Part shown: piece by piece, positions 9,871 through 16,026 of the stretch
How positions within the stretch are numbered: position 1 is the stretch's first letter
How the letters are laid out: each line of letters starts with the position of its first letter
Assembly (NCBI RefSeq): GCF_038024105.1
Contig: NZ_CP150661.1
Span: forward strand, 1,755,001 to 1,819,000
Length of the DNA: 64,000 nucleotides
Reading direction: 5' to 3'
DNA from: Polaribacter butkevichii
GTDB taxonomy: Bacteria; Bacteroidota; Bacteroidia; Flavobacteriales; Flavobacteriaceae
Position numbers and translations under genes: made by a program
Notes under the pieces: model-generated
The model's database searches: none
What the model was told of the DNA's origin: nothing
The model's input: only the letters and a program-made list of their open reading frames with translations

Positions 9871-10554
9871 GTTCTTTTTAAATTTTTCTAATTCTTCTAT
9901 TTTCTTAACTCCTGGTTTACTTTCAAACTGACTATTTACATCTAATGCATAAATTGGTAAATCTGATTTCATTATTTTTTTAACCTCTTCTACATCTTCC
10001 AATCCAATACCTCCACTTAAAAAGAAAGGTACATCAAAAGGATATTCCTCTAAAACAGACCAATCGAATTTTGTTCCGTTTCCTCCTCTTTCCTTTCCTT
10101 TTGTATCAAACAAAAAGAAATCTACAACTTCTAAATAAGGCTTTAAAACGTCAAAATTAAACTCGTCTTTAATACCGAAAACCTTAATAACCTCAACTTC
10201 ATTTTCAGAAATGTAGTGCTTGTTTTTTTGCTTTTTGATACTTTTATTTTCTTCAATCTTTAGTTCTCGACTGCGCTCGAACTGACATTTTAATTCTTTT
10301 ATATAATCAACAGATTCATCTCCGTGTAATTGAATAGCGTCTATTCTGTATTCTTCTACTAAAGAAATTACAATCTCTGGATATTCATTTACAAAAACAC
10401 CTGTTTTTTTGATTGATTTTGAAAACTCTGGAATAATTCCTTCAAAATTTCTTTTTGATTTTTCATAGAAAATAAAACCCAAATAGTCAGGTTGCAAATC
10501 CGCAACTTGTTGGATATTCTCTACATATTTCATTCCGCAAACCTTGAGCTTCAT
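9847..10554 (-). CDS. trpF: Phosphoribosylanthranilate isomerase with repeat-derived insertion
   Basis: TrpF isomerises phosphoribosylanthranilate to CdRP in tryptophan synthesis. Family marks are KVCGMK at the N-terminus (catalytic Cys), QLHGDE, FDTKGKERGGNG and FFLSGGIGLEDV with the phosphate site. At 235 residues it is about 25-30 longer than usual. The excess sits between YIKELK and VEVIKVFGI (about residues 90-117) and begins CQFERSREL, which is translated family B palindrome (10261-10287). The C-terminal VITNVVK is translated family A repeat. The core motifs are all intact, so the gene is probably functional. Confidence 0.93.
   Translation of the reverse strand: MKLKVCGMKYVENIQQVADLQPDYLGFIFYEKSKRNFEGIIPEFSKSIKKTGVFVNEYPEIVISLVEEYRIDAIQLHGDESVDYIKELKCQFERSRELKIEENKSIKKQKNKHYISENEVEVIKVFGIKDEFNFDVLKPYLEVVDFFLFDTKGKERGGNGTKFDWSVLEEYPFDVPFFLSGGIGLEDVEEVKKIMKSDLPIYALDVNSQFESKPGVKKIEELEKFKKNVITNVVK
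10261..10287. repeat. Palindromic repeat family B inside trpF coding sequence
   Basis: A 27-base copy of the TTCGAGCGCAGTCGAGAA palindrome lies in frame within trpF. The same core occurs between genes at 13351-13376 and 13385-13408. In the trpF frame it encodes CQFERSREL. Confidence 0.85.
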
Positions 10555-10564
10555 TCTTTTTATG

Positions 10565-10646
10565 GTTTAATTGTGTAAATGTTTAATCGTGTAATTATTT
10601 ATACTCAAACTCTTTTTTACACAATTCAACAATTACACGTTTACAC
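10565..10646. repeat. Inverted GTGTAA-rich repeat family D, trpC-trpF gap
   Basis: The left arm iterates GTTTAATTGTGTAA / GTTTAATCGTGTAA. The right arm is roughly its reverse complement (ACACAATT...AATTACACGTTTACAC). A related copy is at 41041-41110, between hpt-adk and obg. Confidence 0.7.
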
Positions 10647-10652
10647 TTTTTT

Positions 10653-11441
10653 TTAGTGTATTTGATTGATAAAATCTAAACAAGCTTCTCCCGGATTATC
10701 AGTTTTCATAAAATTTTCTCCAATTAAAAATCCTTGAAAACCAAACTCTTTTAATCCTGTAATAATTTTAGGATCAGAAATTCCGCTTTCAGAAACTTTT
10801 AAACACGTATCCGGAATTTGACCTGCTAACTTAATTGAATGCTCCAAATCGACTTCAAAAGTATTTAAATTTCTATTGTTGATTCCGATAATTTTATTGT
10901 CTAAATCGTTAATCTTATCTAAATCTTCTTGCGTATGAATTTCATACAAAACTTCTAAACCTAAATCTGTTGCTAAGTTTCCGTAGTTTTTTAATTCGGT
11001 TGCTGTTAAACAAGACGCAATTAATAAAATGACATCTGCACCAATTGCTTTTGCTTCTACAATCTGAAATCCATCAACAATAAAATCTTTTCTTAAAATT
11101 GGTTTTTGTTGGTTGATGATTCTTGCTTCCATCAAATCAGCCATAGAACCTCCAAAAAAAGAAGTATCTGTTAAGATAGATTGTGCCGCCACATTTGCAT
11201 CTAAATAGCCATTAGTAACTTCTGCAATGGTTGCTTTGTCATTAATAATTCCTTTAGAAGGAGATTGACGTTTAAATTCTGCAATAATACCTGTAGAACC
11301 AACTTCTAACAACGATTTTTTTAATGAAAAAGTTGTTCTTCCAAAACTAGGGCTTTGTACTAATTTCTGAACAGGAACTTCGGCTTTTATCTTAGCTATT
11401 TCCTTCTTTTTAAATGCGATTATTTTATCTAAAATTGTCAT
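10653..11441 (-). CDS. trpC: Indole-3-glycerol phosphate synthase
   Basis: TrpC closes the indole ring from CdRP. The 262-residue TIM barrel shows IIAEFKRQSPSKG (catalytic Lys), FIVDGFQIVEA with the RKDF lysine, IGINNRNLNTFEVD, KVSESGI and FLIGENFMK. Length is standard and it is a separate gene rather than fused to trpF. It lies between the inserted four-helix-bundle gene and trpF. Confidence 0.96.
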   Translation of the reverse strand: MTILDKIIAFKKKEIAKIKAEVPVQKLVQSPSFGRTTFSLKKSLLEVGSTGIIAEFKRQSPSKGIINDKATIAEVTNGYLDANVAAQSILTDTSFFGGSMADLMEARIINQQKPILRKDFIVDGFQIVEAKAIGADVILLIASCLTATELKNYGNLATDLGLEVLYEIHTQEDLDKINDLDNKIIGINNRNLNTFEVDLEHSIKLAGQIPDTCLKVSESGISDPKIITGLKEFGFQGFLIGENFMKTDNPGEACLDFINQIH

Positions 11442-11496
11442 ATAATTAATTATGAATTTTAAATTATGAATTACGAGTTCTAGTTACATTAATTCA

Positions 11497-11511
11497 TAAT
11501 TCGTAATTGTT
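11497..11511 (+). repeat. Left 15-bp direct repeat flanking the four-helix-bundle gene
   Basis: TAATTCGTAATTGTT is repeated exactly at 11901-11915. The two copies bracket only the 119-codon gene at 11528-11887. The left flank also holds an inverted ATTATGAATTACGA / AATTCATAATT pair. Confidence 0.75.
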
Positions 11512-11527
11512 CATTAGTAATTGTTAC

Positions 11528-11887
11528 TTACGAATTTGTATTTCTTACTGTTTTTTGAATACTTCCGATAATTTTTAAAATTTCGTCAATATCTGTCAAT
11601 AATGATTCCGATTCTTTATCTGATAAAAAGTCAGTATCTTTTAATAAACGAATCCAATAATGAGATTCTCTTGCTTCCTTATAAGCAATCGTTAATTTAG
11701 CAAAAAAGTCTTTTCTACTTTGTCCTCCAATTGCTTCTTCAACATTTGCTCCAATTGATGTTCCTGAGCGTAACAATTGTTTACTCAACACAAACTCTTT
11801 CTTTTCTTGAGATAAATGTTTGTATAGTTTAACAACTCGAACTGCGAAATTATAACTTTTGATTTGAATTATATTATCCTTTTTCAT
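11528..11887 (-). CDS. Four-helix-bundle protein (S23/IVS type) inside the trp operon
   Basis: The 119-residue protein matches the small four-helix-bundle family first known from 23S rRNA intervening sequences. It has SYNFAVRVVKLY near the start, LLRSGTSIGANVEEAIGGQSRKDF in the middle (about residues 40-62), and ARESHYWIRLL before the last helix. DGR accessory protein Avd belongs to the same fold group. It has no known role in tryptophan synthesis and interrupts trpD-trpC. Exact 15-bp direct repeats flank it at 11497 and 11901, suggesting it came in as a small cassette. Confidence 0.85.
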   Translation of the reverse strand: MKKDNIIQIKSYNFAVRVVKLYKHLSQEKKEFVLSKQLLRSGTSIGANVEEAIGGQSRKDFFAKLTIAYKEARESHYWIRLLKDTDFLSDKESESLLTDIDEILKIIGSIQKTVRNTNS

Positions 11888-11900
11888 AAGTCGTAATTTC

Positions 11901-11915
11901 TAATTCGTAATTGTT
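11901..11915 (+). repeat. Right 15-bp direct repeat flanking the four-helix-bundle gene
   Basis: This is an exact copy of TAATTCGTAATTGTT from 11497-11511, just upstream of the gene start. Confidence 0.75.
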
Positions 11916-11943
11916 AATTATTTACTATTTATCTTATTATTCC

Positions 11944-12061
11944 GTCATTGCGAGGTACTAAGCAATCTGTTCATTTAAATTACAAGATTTCTTCAGTCAC
12001 AAACTTCGTTTGAGTATCTTCAATTAAAAAATATTTTAATTTCAATAATCTTCGGAATGAC
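11944..12061. repeat. Palindromic repeat family A (long form)
   Basis: The ends are GTCATTGCGAGGTAC and TTCGGAATGAC, with AAGCAATCT inside. The middle (ACTTCGTTTGAGTATCTTC...) expands it to 118 bases. It lies between the four-helix-bundle gene and the 58-aa ORF, ending 3 bases before that ORF's stop. Confidence 0.7.
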
Positions 12062-12064
12062 GTT

Positions 12065-12241
12065 TTATTTATTACTATTTATTTTTTTATTTCTATAACT
12101 TAAGAAAAAGTAAATTACAACTCCAACAATCAAACCAACCAAAGTCTGTTTTATAACATCTTTTGTTTGAAGTCCTACTGCTGCTCCCATTATTAAAAAA
12201 GCAGGAATTACTAGAATTATATTTTTTTTCTTTTTTGCCAT
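12065..12241 (-). CDS. Small two-helix membrane protein, 58 residues (predicted)
   Basis: An ATG-started frame of 58 codons encodes a lysine-rich start (MAKKKKN), a hydrophobic helix (about residues 8-24), a short polar turn (LQTKDVIKQT), a second helix (about 33-48) and a polar tail SYRNKKINSNK. The lysine-flanked two-helix pattern is what a real small membrane protein looks like and is unlikely from random AT-rich sequence. It lies inside the trp operon between two family A repeats, with no recognised family. An inserted gene or a small flavobacterial protein are both possible. Confidence 0.6.
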   Translation of the reverse strand: MAKKKKNIILVIPAFLIMGAAVGLQTKDVIKQTLVGLIVGVVIYFFLSYRNKKINSNK

Positions 12242-12253
12242 TTTATCTTGTTT

Positions 12254-12324
12254 GTCATTGCGAGGAACGAAGCAACCTTTTTTTATAAACAGATTACTTC
12301 ACTCGTAACCTCGTTCGTAATGAC
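12254..12324. repeat. Palindromic repeat family A, upstream of trpD stop
   Basis: The element runs GTCATTGCGAGGAACGAAGCAACC ... CTCGTTCGTAATGAC, the most consensus-like copy here. It ends 7 bases past the trpD stop. Confidence 0.82.
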
Positions 12325-12331
12325 GTTCTAA

Positions 12332-13321
12332 TTATAAACTTACTAATTTTTCTAATGTTTGTTTTGCTTTCAATCCAAAAAGCGAATCTTTTGCTTCATT
12401 AAAAGCTGCATCAAAAGGTTTGGTTTCATCAACAATTGTTAACGCAAAAGCAGCATTTGTTAAAACCACATTATTCTGTGCTTCTGTTCCTTTTCCTTCT
12501 AAAATAGCTTTGAAGATTTTTGCTGCATCTGCCACTGAATTCCCTCCAAATATTTCTGATTGCTGAATTCTTTTCTGCCCTAAATCTTCTGGATTTATAA
12601 TTTGTTCTCCGTTTTTAGTAAAGAACTTGAATCCGCTTGTTAACGAAATTTCATCATAACCATCTAACGCGTGAATAATACCATAATTGATATCTTCTTC
12701 TTGCAAAATGTAATTATACAAACGTGCAATTTCTAAATTGAAAGTCCCTAACATATGGTTTTTAGGTGAACTTGGGTTTACCAAAGGACCTAACATATTA
12801 AAGAACGTTTTTAATGCCAACGCTTTTCTTGTAGGACTTACAGCTTTCATTGCTGGATGAAATTTTGGAGCGTGTAAAAAGCAAATGTTTGCTTTCTCTA
12901 AATGTGCTCTCAAAATGTTTTCATCATTGGTGAAATTGTACCCAAAACTTTCTAACATATCAGAAGAACCAGACTGAGAAGACACGGAGTAATTACCGTG
13001 TTTAGCTACTTTTTGTCCTGTTCCTGCAACTACAAAAGAAGTTAGTGTTGATATGTTAAACGTATCTTTTCCATCGCCACCTGTACCAACAATATCTATG
13101 GTATTATAATCTGATAAATCTACTTTTATAGCCAATTCTACCAACGCATCTCTAAAACCAGCAAGTTCATCTGCAGTTATTGGACGCATCATAAAAACCG
13201 TCATAAATGATGCTAAATGCGCATCATTGTATTTCTCTGCAGCAATATCTTTTAAGATTTGTGTTGCTTCAGATTTAGACAATCTCTCGTGATTATATAA
13301 TTTGTTAAGTATATTTTTCAT
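12332..13321 (-). CDS. trpD: Anthranilate phosphoribosyltransferase
   Basis: TrpD transfers phosphoribose from PRPP to anthranilate. The 329-residue protein has the PRPP loop GTGGDGKDTFNIST, the KHGNYSVSSQSGSSDMLE segment and HPAMKAVSPTRKAL (anthranilate contacts), followed by FNMLGPLVNP. Length is standard. Its start codon is preceded directly by a CTGAAATAAATTCAG hairpin that also precedes metF. Confidence 0.96.
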   Translation of the reverse strand: MKNILNKLYNHERLSKSEATQILKDIAAEKYNDAHLASFMTVFMMRPITADELAGFRDALVELAIKVDLSDYNTIDIVGTGGDGKDTFNISTLTSFVVAGTGQKVAKHGNYSVSSQSGSSDMLESFGYNFTNDENILRAHLEKANICFLHAPKFHPAMKAVSPTRKALALKTFFNMLGPLVNPSSPKNHMLGTFNLEIARLYNYILQEEDINYGIIHALDGYDEISLTSGFKFFTKNGEQIINPEDLGQKRIQQSEIFGGNSVADAAKIFKAILEGKGTEAQNNVVLTNAAFALTIVDETKPFDAAFNEAKDSLFGLKAKQTLEKLVSL

Positions 13322-13322
13322 T

Positions 13323-13343
13323 TATGCTGAATTTATTTCAGTA
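13323..13343. repeat. Family E hairpin at the trpD start
   Basis: On the minus strand CTGAAATAAATTCAG forms a 5-bp stem, followed by CATAAATG containing the trpD start. The same 20-base arrangement stands before metF (59161-59181). A related TTCTGAAACAAGTTCAGAA lies in the gat leader (22233-22255). Confidence 0.7.
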
Positions 13344-13350
13344 ACTAATA

Positions 13351-13408
13351 TGTCCGTTCGAGCGCAGTCGAGAACTAAATTAACCTCTCGACTGCGCTCG
13401 AGGAGACA
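13351..13408. repeat. Palindromic repeat family B, trpG-trpD gap
   Basis: Two inverted arms, GTTCGAGCGCAGTCGAGAAC and CTCTCGACTGCGCTCGAG, are separated by an AT-rich loop. It ends 2 bases past the trpG stop. Confidence 0.82.
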
Positions 13409-13410
13409 TT

Positions 13411-13986
13411 TTACTTATTTGCATTAATAAAATTAGTAACCAACTGCTCACCAACATCTGTTAAAATAGATTCTGGATGAAACTGAACCGCAGATATTGG
13501 AAATATTTTGTGTTCAATTGCCTGAATTAATCCATCTTCATCTCTTGCGGTTACTTGTATTTCTTTTGGAAAACCTTCGTCTGTTGCTGCCCAAGAATGG
13601 TAACGTGCCGCCATAAATGTTTCTGGAACATCTTTAAAAATAGTGGCTGAAGGGTCTGAGACCCTCATCTCTGTGGCAACTCCGTGAAAAACATCGTCTA
13701 AATTGATGATTTTTCCTCCGAAAACTTCTGTAATTGCTTGTAAACCTAAACAAACTCCGAATATTGGTTTTACACCGGCGTATGTTTTAATGACTTCCTT
13801 TAAGATTCCTGCTTCATCCGGAATTCCTGGACCTGGAGATAACATAATGATATCATACGTGCCTACATCTGCAATACTGATTTCGTCGTTTCTAAAAACT
13901 GCAGGAAAGTTTCCTGTAATTTTCTCTACCATATGAACTAAGTTATAGGTAAACGAATCGTAATTATCTAAAATTAATATTTTCAT
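13411..13986 (-). CDS. trpG: Anthranilate synthase component II (glutamine amidotransferase)
   Basis: TrpG supplies ammonia from glutamine to TrpE. The class I amidotransferase triad is visible: Cys in FGVCLGLQAITE, and His and Glu in VQFHPESIL. The oxyanion region is LSPGPGIPDEAG. I start it at MKILILDNYDSFTYNL, the family N-terminus, giving 191 residues. An ATG six codons upstream would only add MTIRKN, and those codons overlap the end of a family A repeat. It pairs with trpE upstream. Confidence 0.95.
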   Translation of the reverse strand: MKILILDNYDSFTYNLVHMVEKITGNFPAVFRNDEISIADVGTYDIIMLSPGPGIPDEAGILKEVIKTYAGVKPIFGVCLGLQAITEVFGGKIINLDDVFHGVATEMRVSDPSATIFKDVPETFMAARYHSWAATDEGFPKEIQVTARDEDGLIQAIEHKIFPISAVQFHPESILTDVGEQLVTNFINANK

Positions 13987-13999
13987 GTTTTTTCTAATT

Positions 14000-14086
14000 G
14001 TCATTGCGAAGCAAATTTTTCATTTGCTGTGGCAATCTGTTTATTTATTAAGAGATTACTTCGTCGGAAAAACTCCTCGTAATGAC
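14000..14086. repeat. Palindromic repeat family A, trpE-trpG gap
   Basis: The ends are GTCATTGCGAAGCAAA and CTCCTCGTAATGAC, with GGCAATCTG and AGAGATTACTTCGTC inside. It supplies the spurious upstream ATG of trpG. Confidence 0.8.
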
Positions 14087-14102
14087 TTAAAATTGACTAT
14101 CT

Positions 14103-14177
14103 GCGTTAGGGATTGAAACGGCATCCTTTTTTTCTTTTTCGGAAAAAAGATATAGTGGAAAGCCTATTAAAACGCCC
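14103..14177. repeat. Interspersed repeat family C, directly after trpE stop
   Basis: It reads GCGTTAGGGATTGAAACGG, then CATCC and a T run, then AAAAAAGATATAGTGGAAAGCC, ending AACGCCC. The second copy (59363-59440) is in opposite orientation. Its last base is shared with the trpE stop codon. Confidence 0.8.
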
Positions 14178-15568
14178 TAAATATTTTCTGCTAAAATTAA
14201 CGCTTTCTTTAAAGCTGCTAACTTATTATTTACTTCTTGTAATTCTTTTTCTTCGTCGGAATGAATAACGATTCCTGCGCCTGCTTGCGAATATAAAACA
14301 TTGTTTTTACTAACAAAAGAACGAATGGCAATGGCCAAATTTACAGAACCATCTAAACCGATAATTCCGACTGCTCCTCCGTAAAAACCACGGGTTTGAT
14401 TTTCATATTTATCGATCAACTCCATTGCTTTGTACTTTGGCGCGCCACTTAAGGTTCCGGCAGGAAAAGTGTCTCCAACAATTTCTATTGGGTTTCCTTT
14501 AATCTTACCTCTAACCGTAGAAACCAAGTGAATTACGTGGCTAAAATACTGCACTTCTTTAAATACCTCAACAGTAACTTTATCGGCATGTTTGCTTAAA
14601 TCGTTACGGGCTAAATCTACCAACATTACGTGTTCTGCCGTTTCCTTTTTATCTTCGGATAATTTTTTACCCAACTTAATGTCTTCTGCCATATCGCCCG
14701 TTCTTCTAAACGTACCTGCAATAGGATTGATAGTGGCTTTACCTGCAGAAATTTTAATTTGTGCTTCTGGTGAAGATCCCATTAATTTGAATGAACCGTA
14801 ATCGAAATAAAATAAATATGGCGACGGGTTTATAGAACGTAATGCTCTATAAACATTGAATTCGTCTCCTTTAAATTTTTGTTGAAATTGGCGTGACAAA
14901 ACCAATTGAAAAACATCACCTCTTTTACAGTGTGATTTTGCTTTTCTAACATAATCGATAAATTCTTCTCCTGTTGTATTTGAAGTTTCTTCGCCTACAA
15001 TTTCGAATTTTTGTGTATTAAAAGATTGTGCATCTATAATAGTTTGAACTTCTTTAATACGAGATGCTGTACCTTCTTCTACATTTTCTATCAGCGTCAT
15101 TTCATCATTAAAATGATTGATGGCAATAATAAAACGGTAAAAACTGTATTGCATTTCTGGAATTGCAGAGGGTGCTTTTTTGTTTTTAAATTGAATATTC
15201 TCAAAATACTGAACAGAATCAAAGGTTGTATACCCGTACAATCCGTTGAACGATTTTAATTCGGCTGGACACTCTAAATCTATAGCATTGGTAAACTTAT
15301 CAAACAATTCATAAAAGTTTTTGTTGATAGGTTGCTGATCTAGTTGTGTTCCTTTATGAGAAACAGAAAACTGATAATCGTCCACTTTCATCGTTAAAAT
15401 GGGCTCTACCGCAATAAATGAAAAACTTTCTTCTTTACTATGATAATCTGAACTTTCTAACAACAAAGTGTTAGCGTATTTATCTCTAAAACGCAAATAC
15501 AAACCAACCGGTGTAACGGTATCTGCAATCTTTGTTTTGTGAATTGTTTTAAACTGTAATTTTTTCAT
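14177..15568 (-). CDS. trpE: Anthranilate synthase component I
   Basis: TrpE makes anthranilate from chorismate and ammonia. The 463-residue protein has the chorismate-binding C-terminal domain with SPEAQIKI, PIAGTFRRT, EHVMLVDLARNDL, TFPAGTLSGAPK and GGAVGIIGLDG. The N-terminal LLESSDYH is the LLES motif that binds tryptophan for feedback inhibition, so the enzyme is likely Trp-sensitive. It is the first structural gene of the operon, 156 bases downstream of the leader terminator. Confidence 0.97.
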   Translation of the reverse strand: MKKLQFKTIHKTKIADTVTPVGLYLRFRDKYANTLLLESSDYHSKEESFSFIAVEPILTMKVDDYQFSVSHKGTQLDQQPINKNFYELFDKFTNAIDLECPAELKSFNGLYGYTTFDSVQYFENIQFKNKKAPSAIPEMQYSFYRFIIAINHFNDEMTLIENVEEGTASRIKEVQTIIDAQSFNTQKFEIVGEETSNTTGEEFIDYVRKAKSHCKRGDVFQLVLSRQFQQKFKGDEFNVYRALRSINPSPYLFYFDYGSFKLMGSSPEAQIKISAGKATINPIAGTFRRTGDMAEDIKLGKKLSEDKKETAEHVMLVDLARNDLSKHADKVTVEVFKEVQYFSHVIHLVSTVRGKIKGNPIEIVGDTFPAGTLSGAPKYKAMELIDKYENQTRGFYGGAVGIIGLDGSVNLAIAIRSFVSKNNVLYSQAGAGIVIHSDEEKELQEVNNKLAALKKALILAENI

Positions 15569-15584
15569 GTTACTTTTTGTTTGG

Positions 15585-15685
15585 TCTAGCGCAGTCGAGA
15601 CCTTTTTAGAACCTCTCGAGAACTGCGTTCGATACTTTCAACCAAATATATTTTGGTTTTAGTAATGCTCGAGGGAACATTTGTC
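15585..15685. repeat. Palindromic repeat family B, between attenuator and trpE
   Basis: CTAGCGCAGTCGAGACC, TCTCGAGAACTGCGTTCGA and GCTCGAGGGAACATT form a degenerate, extended family B element. It lies in the untranslated region between the leader terminator and the trpE start. Confidence 0.65.
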
Positions 15686-15724
15686 TATTCTTTTTTACTT
15701 TGGATGATTTAAAAAATCATCATA

Positions 15725-15757
15725 AAAAAAAGGCTTATCGTGAGATAAGCCTTTTTT
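15725..15757 (-). terminator. trp leader attenuator terminator
   Basis: On the minus strand GGCTTATC pairs with GATAAGCC around a TCAC loop, extended by A/T pairs and followed by seven T. It lies downstream of the leader peptide and upstream of trpE, so it can only act as a premature terminator. Confidence 0.88.
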
Positions 15758-15809
15758 AATTTATGTTATATATACATATAGGATTCTTCTCACTTATGAA
15801 TTAAGAGAG
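15725..15809 (-). promoter_or_regulatory. trp attenuator: alternative 1:2, 2:3 and 3:4 hairpins
   Basis: Segment 1 (15802-15809, CTCTCTTA, directly after the Trp codons) pairs with segment 2 (15789-15796, TAAGTGAG) with one mismatch. Segment 2 can instead pair through GTGAGA (15788-15793) with TCTCAC (15740-15745) in the terminator's 5' arm. Segment 3 otherwise pairs with segment 4 to make the terminator. A ribosome stalled on the Trp codons would cover segment 1 and favour readthrough. The pairings are read by eye, without energy calculation. Confidence 0.8.
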
Positions 15810-15844
15810 TTCCACCACCAAGTATTTTTTGTATTGTTTTTCAT
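15794..15844 (-). CDS. trpL: trp operon leader peptide
   Basis: A 16-codon frame encodes MKNNTKNTWWWNSLNS, with three consecutive Trp codons (TGG x3, 15812-15820). The stop codon lies inside attenuator segment 2. Placement between a promoter and a terminator in front of trpE matches classic ribosome-mediated trp attenuation. The -7 promoter box ends only 7 bases before the ATG, so the message may be almost leaderless. Confidence 0.88.
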   Translation of the reverse strand: MKNNTKNTWWWNSLNS

Positions 15845-15851
15845 TCTGAAA

Positions 15852-15859
15852 CAAAAATA
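15852..15859 (-). promoter_or_regulatory. trp promoter -7 box
   Basis: TATTTTTG on the minus strand fits the Bacteroidetes TAnnTTTG box. An ATTG lies about 20 bases upstream as a -33 element. Confidence 0.65.
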
Positions 15860-15932
15860 AGATAGATTTTTAAAATAGGCAATGTTTAGATAGATTTTAT
15901 TTAAAATAAAATCATTATTAAACTGAAAAAGA

Positions 15933-15964
15933 ATTGTTTAGTTTGATTGAAAATGGTAACTTTA
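15933..15964 (+). promoter_or_regulatory. Candidate promoter of the 3-hydroxyacyl-CoA dehydrogenase gene
   Basis: ATTG, 20 bases, TAACTTTA. This is one base off the TAnnTTTG box and 62 bases before the chosen start. Confidence 0.45.
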
Positions 15965-16026
15965 TGTACATCTAAACAATATATAATGCATCAATAATAT
16001 TGATACACTATGTTAGCAAAAATAAA

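Noticed and set aside
14108..14123. GGATTGAAAC-like string suggestive of a CRISPR repeat
   Set aside because: Only single copies occur (here and 59421-59436), with no regular spacers and no cas genes. It is part of interspersed repeat family C.
16000..16026. TTG start for the 3-hydroxyacyl-CoA dehydrogenase
   Set aside because: It adds nine residues with no family counterpart. The ATG at 16027 begins just before the Rossmann strand.
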